The notes under the pieces are model-generated. The model had not been told where the DNA came from. It searched no databases and saw only the letters and a list, made by a program, of their open reading frames with translations. This document shows, piece by piece, positions 4,700 through 9,631 of a stretch of DNA of 9,631 nt; position 1 is the first letter of the stretch, and the number at the start of each line of letters is the position of its first letter. A program made the translations under genes and the position numbers. This DNA comes from an uncultured Fusobacterium sp. GTDB taxonomy: Bacteria; Fusobacteriota; Fusobacteriia; Fusobacteriales; Fusobacteriaceae. Location of the stretch: the NCBI GenBank assembly GCA_900545035.1, contig UQXM01000067.1, positions 1 through 9,631 of the forward strand, in the 5' to 3' direction.

Positions 4700-7489
4700 T
4701 TATTTTTCTTTCTGTTTCAAGTCATTTTTTAAAAATCTTTTTAAAATCTTTCTCATAACCTGTATCTGCCGCAGTTCTTTTGGAAATTCCGAATATAAAA
4801 TTTCCCTCTCTTCCAAAATATCTTCCACACTTTTTCTCTCTCTGTTTCTGCATTCCAAAAATGTTTTTCCCATTTTCTCCGCAAAAAATTTAAACATCTT
4901 TATATTTCTTCTTTCGGCACAGAAAAAAAGAACCGTATTTCCGTTTCTGTCAACAGCATTTATATCAGCCCCTGCAAAGATAAGCATTTCCACAGCTGTT
5001 ATTGAGTTCAGCTCTTTCACAGCTTTCTGAACAGGAGTCTCCCCGTTTTTGTCGGGAGTTCCCACATCTTTTCTGCCGATTAGATTTTCAAGATTTTCTA
5101 TCATTTTGTCTGTTTCGGGAATATGAGAAAATTCCTGTTTCCAGACTGCGTCCCTTGTTTTTTTCATTCCCTCCCAGTTTGAAATTTTTCTGTACATTTT
5201 AAGAGCTGTATCATATTTTTCTATACTGAAATAGATATCTCCCAAAAGGCTGTACTCTCTCTTGTTTGTAAAATATGGGATAAGTTTGTTTATCTCTTTC
5301 AGAGAATACTCTCCCGCAGAAATTTTTCTGCTTATCTGTTTTTTTATTTCAAAATATTTATATGTAATATCAAATCTCTCCAAATATTTAAGAGATTTTA
5401 TATAATTTTCGTTTTTTACAAAATTGTCTATTATCATTTTATAAAAATATATTTTAGGTTTTTTGAAATTTCCCTTTTCTATTTTTTCAAGAGCCGTTTT
5501 ATAGTCGCCATTTTCAATATCCAGTTCTGTTTCTTTCTCGGCAATCCAAGAAGGATAATCAGCCTGCTCAAAAGCATATTGTGCTTCATCGTATTTTTCC
5601 AATTTGTAAAGCTTTATTCCCTCGCTGAGCCATTCCTCTTTGGTTGAAAGATTTATATTTTCAAAAACTGTGTCCTCTTTAATCTCTTTTTCTTTAAATG
5701 TGATAAAATTTTTTATTTTGTTAAGAAGTTCATTTTCTTCTATAATATCTTCCATTATAATAAGGTTTTTTCTGGCTCTCGTTATTCCCACATAAAAAAG
5801 ATTAAAATATTTTCTGTATCTCTGGTCTTGTTTTACTTCTCCCGAAAGAATTTTTTCCCATGCAGAAAGATGTTTTGATATCAAATTACAGCAGATAATA
5901 TCTCTGTATTCCAAACCTTTTATCTCCTCTACTGTAAAAATTCTGTGCTTTACTCCCGAAATCTCGGAAATTCTTTTTCTCTCATCATCGTCTGCCACAA
6001 TAACAGCTGCGTTTACATCTTTTTCAAATCTTTTGAAATATGAAAAATCCACATGGGACAGGGTAATATTTCCCTCATCAACCACAGCTCCCTCTTTGTA
6101 GTCGTCCATTCCCAGATTTCCTATATATGTTTTTCTCAAATCTGTGAGATAATTTGCAAGCTTTACAATCTCTCTCGAACTTCTGTAATTTTTCGCAAGC
6201 ACAGAAAGAAAATACGGAGTTCTGTTTTTATAATAAAGATTTTTCAGCCGTTCAAAACTGAAAGAGCTGAAACTTACCATTTGATGAATATCCCCTGCAA
6301 AAATAATGTTCTGTGGATTTTCTGCCAAATTAAAAAGAAAATATATCTCTGTTTCTGTTAAATCCTGCACCTCGTCCACAAGAACAAAATCAAATTTTTC
6401 ATTGATATCGATATTTTTCTGTGCCAAATCATCTATATCGTAAAGATTTTCCGCCCTCTTCCATTCTTCATATTTTCCGGCAATTTTATAAATCTCTGTT
6501 TTCTGTTCTTTTTCAAGAACACTGTATTTTTTGCTCAAATTATAATATTCTTCAAGAGGCATAAGAGGACAGCTCATATCTTTTTCCCAGTTGTCAGCCC
6601 GTCCTTTTATCATAAGCCCTTTTATAATTCCTATTATTTCAAAATAGATGTTAAAATCTTCTATTCCTGTTTTTCTTCTGTTTGGAAAAGAGAAAGATAA
6701 AAATTCCAGAAATTTTTTGTAGTTTATTATCCGTCTTATGTCTGTTCCGAATTTTTCTCTGTAATACTCTTTTAATGTATAAAATTCTGTTATTTTTTCT
6801 CTGCTCTTATCTCTGAAAAAATTATACTGTTCCAAAATATTGTCTTTCAGATAACTGTTCCCTGTAAAATATGCAATCTTTTTAAAATTATAAAAATCGT
6901 TATGCTCTTCTATATTCAAAATTTTTCTCAAAGTAATCGTGCTTTTTCCGCTCCCTGCACTTCCCACTATAAAAAGCGGTGTGGGAGATGTTATTGTATC
7001 GTATTGTTCATCATTAAGATAATAATAGAAATATCTGCTGTTTATATTCTCAATAAAAAATCTGTCGTCCCTCACTTCATATGTAACAGCATTGTTATAA
7101 TTAAGAAAAATACTTTTATCCAGATTTTCCGCTTTTGATGTTTCAAAATTATTTTTGGCAATTTCAAAATCTTTTACATTTATTATCTCTGCCCTTTTTG
7201 AATTTCTTACTCCATGGTCGTGAGAAGAATACAAGACAAATGTGATTTTTTCCTCTTCCGTTCCTCTTTTTGTAAGAGCAAAAAATATTCTGTCCCCGTT
7301 GTTCACCCGAAATTCAAATCTGTTTTCAATCCCTGAAAGCTTCTTTATCCAAAAACCTTTTGGAATATTTTTAAGATTGGAGCTGTTCTTTTTTATTTCT
7401 TCATAAAAATATTTCAGATTTTTTATAACTATTTCGGTTTTTTCTTTTGGAATTGATTTAAAAAAGTTGTCTCTTATTAAAAATTTCAT
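4700..7489 (-). CDS. UvrD/Rep-type SF1 helicase fused to RelE-like N-terminus, TPR-like region and ankyrin repeats
   Basis: This is a 929-residue, probably cytoplasmic, multidomain protein. Residues 1-95 resemble the RelE/ParE fold (WIKKLSGIENRFEFRV, then GDRIFFAL and a closing VLYSSHDHG). Residues about 160-600 are a superfamily 1A helicase core. Visible motifs are Walker A GSAGSGKST (176-184), motif II DEVQD (372-376), motif III AGDIHQ (398-403), motif IV NYRSS (434-438), motif V KGLEYRDI (524-531) and motif VI GITRARKNL (568-576), all apparently intact. The core resembles UvrD/Rep but is compact. Residues about 617-775 contain TPR-like helix pairs (LSEGIKLYKLEKYDEAQYAF; LLGDIYFSIEKYDTALKMY). 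Residues about 811-890 hold ankyrin repeats (DKNGETPVQKAV, LIFAGADINAVDRNGNTVLF). It should be an ATP-driven nucleic-acid translocase or unwindase with protein-binding tails. The ATG is supported by GGAG six bases upstream. The helicase call is firm, the RelE-like call moderate, and the pathway (repair, conflict or defence) unknown. Confidence 0.88.
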   Translation of the reverse strand: MKFLIRDNFFKSIPKEKTEIVIKNLKYFYEEIKKNSSNLKNIPKGFWIKKLSGIENRFEFRVNNGDRIFFALTKRGTEEEKITFVLYSSHDHGVRNSKRAEIINVKDFEIAKNNFETSKAENLDKSIFLNYNNAVTYEVRDDRFFIENINSRYFYYYLNDEQYDTITSPTPLFIVGSAGSGKSTITLRKILNIEEHNDFYNFKKIAYFTGNSYLKDNILEQYNFFRDKSREKITEFYTLKEYYREKFGTDIRRIINYKKFLEFLSFSFPNRRKTGIEDFNIYFEIIGIIKGLMIKGRADNWEKDMSCPLMPLEEYYNLSKKYSVLEKEQKTEIYKIAGKYEEWKRAENLYDIDDLAQKNIDINEKFDFVLVDEVQDLTETEIYFLFNLAENPQNIIFAGDIHQMVSFSSFSFERLKNLYYKNRTPYFLSVLAKNYRSSREIVKLANYLTDLRKTYIGNLGMDDYKEGAVVDEGNITLSHVDFSYFKRFEKDVNAAVIVADDDERKRISEISGVKHRIFTVEEIKGLEYRDIICCNLISKHLSAWEKILSGEVKQDQRYRKYFNLFYVGITRARKNLIIMEDIIEENELLNKIKNFITFKEKEIKEDTVFENINLSTKEEWLSEGIKLYKLEKYDEAQYAFEQADYPSWIAEKETELDIENGDYKTALEKIEKGNFKKPKIYFYKMIIDNFVKNENYIKSLKYLERFDITYKYFEIKKQISRKISAGEYSLKEINKLIPYFTNKREYSLLGDIYFSIEKYDTALKMYRKISNWEGMKKTRDAVWKQEFSHIPETDKMIENLENLIGRKDVGTPDKNGETPVQKAVKELNSITAVEMLIFAGADINAVDRNGNTVLFFCAERRNIKMFKFFAEKMGKTFLECRNRERKSVEDILEEREILYSEFPKELRQIQVMRKILKRFLKNDLKQKEK

Positions 7490-7760
7490 ATAAATCTCCG
7501 TAAAATATATTTCTGCATTACTGATGTATATTTTTTATTCAAGAGCAATGCGGTTTCTATACAAATAAAATGTGAAAAAAATACTGTACCAATCAGAATA
7601 ATATACAAGATAAATTCATATAATTATACCATGTAAAAGAGATAATTTATACAAGAGAGATGAAGAATTATTTTTTCCTTTTTATTTTTGTAAAGAATTT
7701 AAAAATAAAAATTTATATCTATACTGGTAAAGATATGGAGTCAATTTCTTTAATATACTC
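7490..7760 (-). other. 271-base AT-rich non-coding gap between ABC exporter and helicase genes
   Basis: No credible gene is seen here on either strand. It holds the GGAG ribosome binding site of the helicase (7496-7499) and presumably its promoter, though no -35/-10 pair stands out. Near the exporter's end there is a small inverted repeat, ATATCT (7715-7720) and AGATAT (7731-7736), with a ten-base loop and no T-run behind it. No strong terminator for the exporter is visible. The gap is long compared with the other gaps in the window. Confidence 0.5.
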
Positions 7761-9488
7761 TTATTCATAGTTACACACCTCTGTTGTACATATCTCTTGT
7801 GATTCACAAATCTCTCTATATACACTACAATTTTTTATAAGATTTTCATGGGTATCGAATCCTGCTATCTTTCCATTATCCATCACTATTATTCTATCCA
7901 TCTTAATAAGAGAGGATATTTTAGGAGATATAGTTATAGTTGTAACTGTTTTCATATAGGTTTTTAATTCCTCTTTTAGCTTATGCTCAGTAATAAAATC
8001 TAGAGCACTAAAGCTATCATCAAAAATAAGTATCTCTGGTTGTTTTAGTAGTGTTCTTGCAATGGAAACTCTCTGTTTTTGTCCTCCAGAAAGATTGTTT
8101 CCACCCTTAATCAATTCCGTTTCATATTTTTCTGGAAATTTTTCTATAAACTCTTTTCCTTGTGAGATATGTGCTACTAACTCTATATCTTCTTGAGTAG
8201 CATATTGATTACCCCACATTATATTCTCTCTTATACTTTGAGAAAAAAGAAAAGCTTTTTGCAAAACTAGTCCAATCTTTCCTCTTAGTTCACTCTCTTG
8301 ATATCTCTTAATATTTACTCCATCAATTTTTATCTCTCCCTTTACCACATCAAAAAATCTTGGGATAAGAGAAACCAGTGTAGATTTTCCAGAACCAATT
8401 CCACCTATTACTCCTATACTCTCACCTCTTTTAATTTTAAAATCTATATCCTCTAGTACATATCTATCGCTTTTATCATAGGAAAAATACACATGATTAA
8501 ATTCTAAAATATTATCTGAGAGATTTTTCTCAAATTCCTCCTGCTCTACTACCTCTATATTTTCTCCTACTATCTCCTTTATTCTTTTATATGAGATACT
8601 AGTTTTACTATAAAGAGTAAATAAAAATGAAAGAGCATTCATTGCAAATAGTATCATATTGAGATAATTGATAAAGGCAACTATCTCTCCTAAGTGCATA
8701 TTTCCATAGTGTACATTTATTCCACCAAACCAAAGCACTGCTACTACACCTAAATTCATAATCAATGTTATAAAAGGAAGCTTACTTATCATAAGACTCT
8801 CAGCTTTTATACTTTGTTCTTTCAATTCATCATTTTTTTTGTCAAATCTACTCTCTTCTATCTTTTCTTTAGAAAGAGCTCTCACTACTCTAATTCCTGA
8901 TAGATTTTCTCTAAGTATCAATGTCAAATTATCTAATTTTTTTTGTACCAAATCAAAAAGCCCAAAAGATTTTTTCATATAGTAAAGAGTTGAATAGATT
9001 ATAAGCGGTGTTATTATTATAAAAATAATAGAGAGTGTTGGATTGATAATTATAGCCATAATTACTGCTCCTACTCCTGTAGTAAGCCCTCTCAACACCA
9101 TTCTTATACACATCAAAAACATATTAGTAACTTGGTCTACATCTTTGGTTATTCTCGTTATCAAAGAGGCTTGTGAAAATTTATTCAGTTGGTTAAATGT
9201 AAAATGCTGAATCTTTGTAAATATACTTTCTCTTAAATTTGCTCCAAACTCTTGAGAGGTTCTAGATGAAAAATAATTAGACAAAATAGCTGAAAGATAT
9301 CCAGCTCCAGCTACTAAAATCATCTTTCCTCCCATAGAAAGAATATATTCAAAATCTTTATTAGAAACCCCAATATCTATTACCTTAGCCATTATAAGTG
9401 GAAGTGTCAAATCTGCAAAGGACTCTCCCATCTTAAAGAGGGCTGCTATTATTCCTCTTGGGATATAAGGTTTAAAATATTTAAACAT
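7761..9488 (-). CDS. Type I ABC exporter half-transporter (fused TMD-NBD) with degenerate ATPase site
   Basis: The 575-residue protein has the MsbA/LmrA/BmrCD layout. Six membrane helices occupy about residues 10-295, and a nucleotide-binding domain about 325-575. The ATPase motifs are Walker A GGIGSGKST (362-370), Q-loop Q410, signature LSGGQ (466-470), Walker B ILIFDD (486-491) and D-loop SALD (494-497). The catalytic Glu after Walker B is Asp491, and the switch His is replaced by Pro522 in TISPKIS. Such losses are typical of the non-hydrolytic site contributed by one subunit of a heterodimeric exporter (as in TM287/288 or BmrCD). A partner half-transporter is therefore expected, yet none lies within the window on either side. 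It probably exports a lipid, drug or peptide; the substrate is unknown. The start is supported by AGGAGG at 9493-9498, only four bases from the ATG, and length and ends look complete. Confidence 0.93.
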   Translation of the reverse strand: MFKYFKPYIPRGIIAALFKMGESFADLTLPLIMAKVIDIGVSNKDFEYILSMGGKMILVAGAGYLSAILSNYFSSRTSQEFGANLRESIFTKIQHFTFNQLNKFSQASLITRITKDVDQVTNMFLMCIRMVLRGLTTGVGAVIMAIIINPTLSIIFIIITPLIIYSTLYYMKKSFGLFDLVQKKLDNLTLILRENLSGIRVVRALSKEKIEESRFDKKNDELKEQSIKAESLMISKLPFITLIMNLGVVAVLWFGGINVHYGNMHLGEIVAFINYLNMILFAMNALSFLFTLYSKTSISYKRIKEIVGENIEVVEQEEFEKNLSDNILEFNHVYFSYDKSDRYVLEDIDFKIKRGESIGVIGGIGSGKSTLVSLIPRFFDVVKGEIKIDGVNIKRYQESELRGKIGLVLQKAFLFSQSIRENIMWGNQYATQEDIELVAHISQGKEFIEKFPEKYETELIKGGNNLSGGQKQRVSIARTLLKQPEILIFDDSFSALDFITEHKLKEELKTYMKTVTTITISPKISSLIKMDRIIVMDNGKIAGFDTHENLIKNCSVYREICESQEICTTEVCNYE

Positions 9489-9533
9489 CTCTCCTCCTAA
9501 AATAATTGGATTTACAAAGCATTTTTTTATTTA

Positions 9534-9542
9534 ATTTTATCA
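9534..9542 (-). promoter_or_regulatory. Possible extended -10 promoter of the ABC exporter
   Basis: On the minus strand the sequence reads TG-A-TAAAAT, an extended -10 element matching five of six consensus bases, about 45 bases before the start codon. No good -35 lies 17 bases upstream, which an extended -10 can tolerate. A leader carrying a strong ribosome binding site follows. It would place the exporter's promoter between the gene and the transposon-like end at the window edge. Confidence 0.4.
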
Positions 9543-9590
9543 TAAAAAAAGAACAAATAATAGAGTGATTTAGTTAATTTTTTAACCTAA

Positions 9591-9631
9591 CGGGCAAGAA
9601 GTCGCCCACCTCTATAGGTGGTGCGATGAAT
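9591..9631 (+). mobile_element. IS200/IS605-type right end / omega-RNA 3' hairpin, possible remnant
   Basis: On the + strand a GGGC (9592-9595) faces GCCC (9604-9607), and a strong hairpin follows: CGC-CCACCT (9603-9611) pairs with AGGTGG-GCG (9616-9625), with a CTAT loop and a single bulged T at 9622. The motif ends in GATGAAT at the window edge. This matches the general look of the right end of tnpB-carrying IS200/IS605 elements, which is also the 3' scaffold of the TnpB guide (omega) RNA, with the guide lying just beyond. In this orientation tnpB should lie immediately to the left, but that space is the exporter's promoter region, so this would be a solo end or deletion remnant. The alternative is an element end read on the other strand, with the element beyond the window. 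The local G+C is clearly higher than in the flanking 100 bases. Confidence 0.45.

Noticed and set aside
4641..5202. Plus-strand open frames over the helicase 3' end.
   Set aside because: They mirror the helicase codons, are rich in Phe and Ser, lack ribosome binding sites and resemble no family.
4700..7489. Naming the helicase uvrD, rep or pcrA.
   Set aside because: The core motifs fit the superfamily, but the RelE-like N-terminus and the TPR and ankyrin tails show it is not the housekeeping repair helicase.
7715..7736. Inverted repeat ATATCT/AGATAT as exporter terminator or operator.
   Set aside because: Six AT-rich pairs over a ten-base loop without a T-run are too weak to call; it is only mentioned in the gap description.

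Overview
The window is AT-rich DNA (roughly 30% G+C by eye) with AGGAGG-type ribosome binding sites, A/T-ending codons and compact intergenic spaces. The gene families and style (a short-signal lipoprotein with a YDxxG repeat, a DAACS symporter, a large SF1 helicase with TPR and ankyrin tails) best suit a fusobacterium, with a low-G+C clostridial-type Firmicute as the alternative. This is inference from style and recalled families, not from a marker gene.

Layout. Bases 1-2080 (+ strand) hold the last codons of a probable upstream gene, then an OLD/AAA_15-like ATPase (55-1413) and an overlapping small TOPRIM-like protein (1394-2080). Both junctions overlap, which indicates a translationally coupled operon resembling two-gene phage-defence modules of the AbiL / RloAB / PARIS / OLD type. 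Bases 2202-3344 (+) encode a lipoprotein with nine tandem [YFI][DN]xxG pentapeptides. A bidirectional terminator (3365-3401) separates it from the minus-strand genes. These are a DAACS amino-acid/cation symporter with non-canonical substrate and cation residues (3422-4591), a 929-residue protein joining a RelE-like N-terminus, a UvrD/Rep helicase core, TPR-like helices and ankyrin repeats (4700-7489), and one half of a type I ABC exporter with a degenerate ATPase site (7761-9488). The right edge (9591-9631) carries a hairpin that looks like the right end of an IS200/IS605 (tnpB) element and the 3' scaffold of its omega RNA, without a tnpB gene in the window.

How the genes fit together. The ATPase and TOPRIM protein almost certainly work as a pair, plausibly in nucleic-acid sensing and cleavage during phage attack. 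The helicase fusion is an independent unit with its own ribosome binding site and terminator, and could also be involved in defence or DNA repair. The symporter, lipoprotein and ABC exporter are cell-envelope functions with no evident link to one another. The most interesting items are the ATPase/TOPRIM operon with its possible third upstream gene, the RelE-helicase-TPR-ankyrin fusion, and the apparently partnerless ABC half-transporter next to a transposon end.
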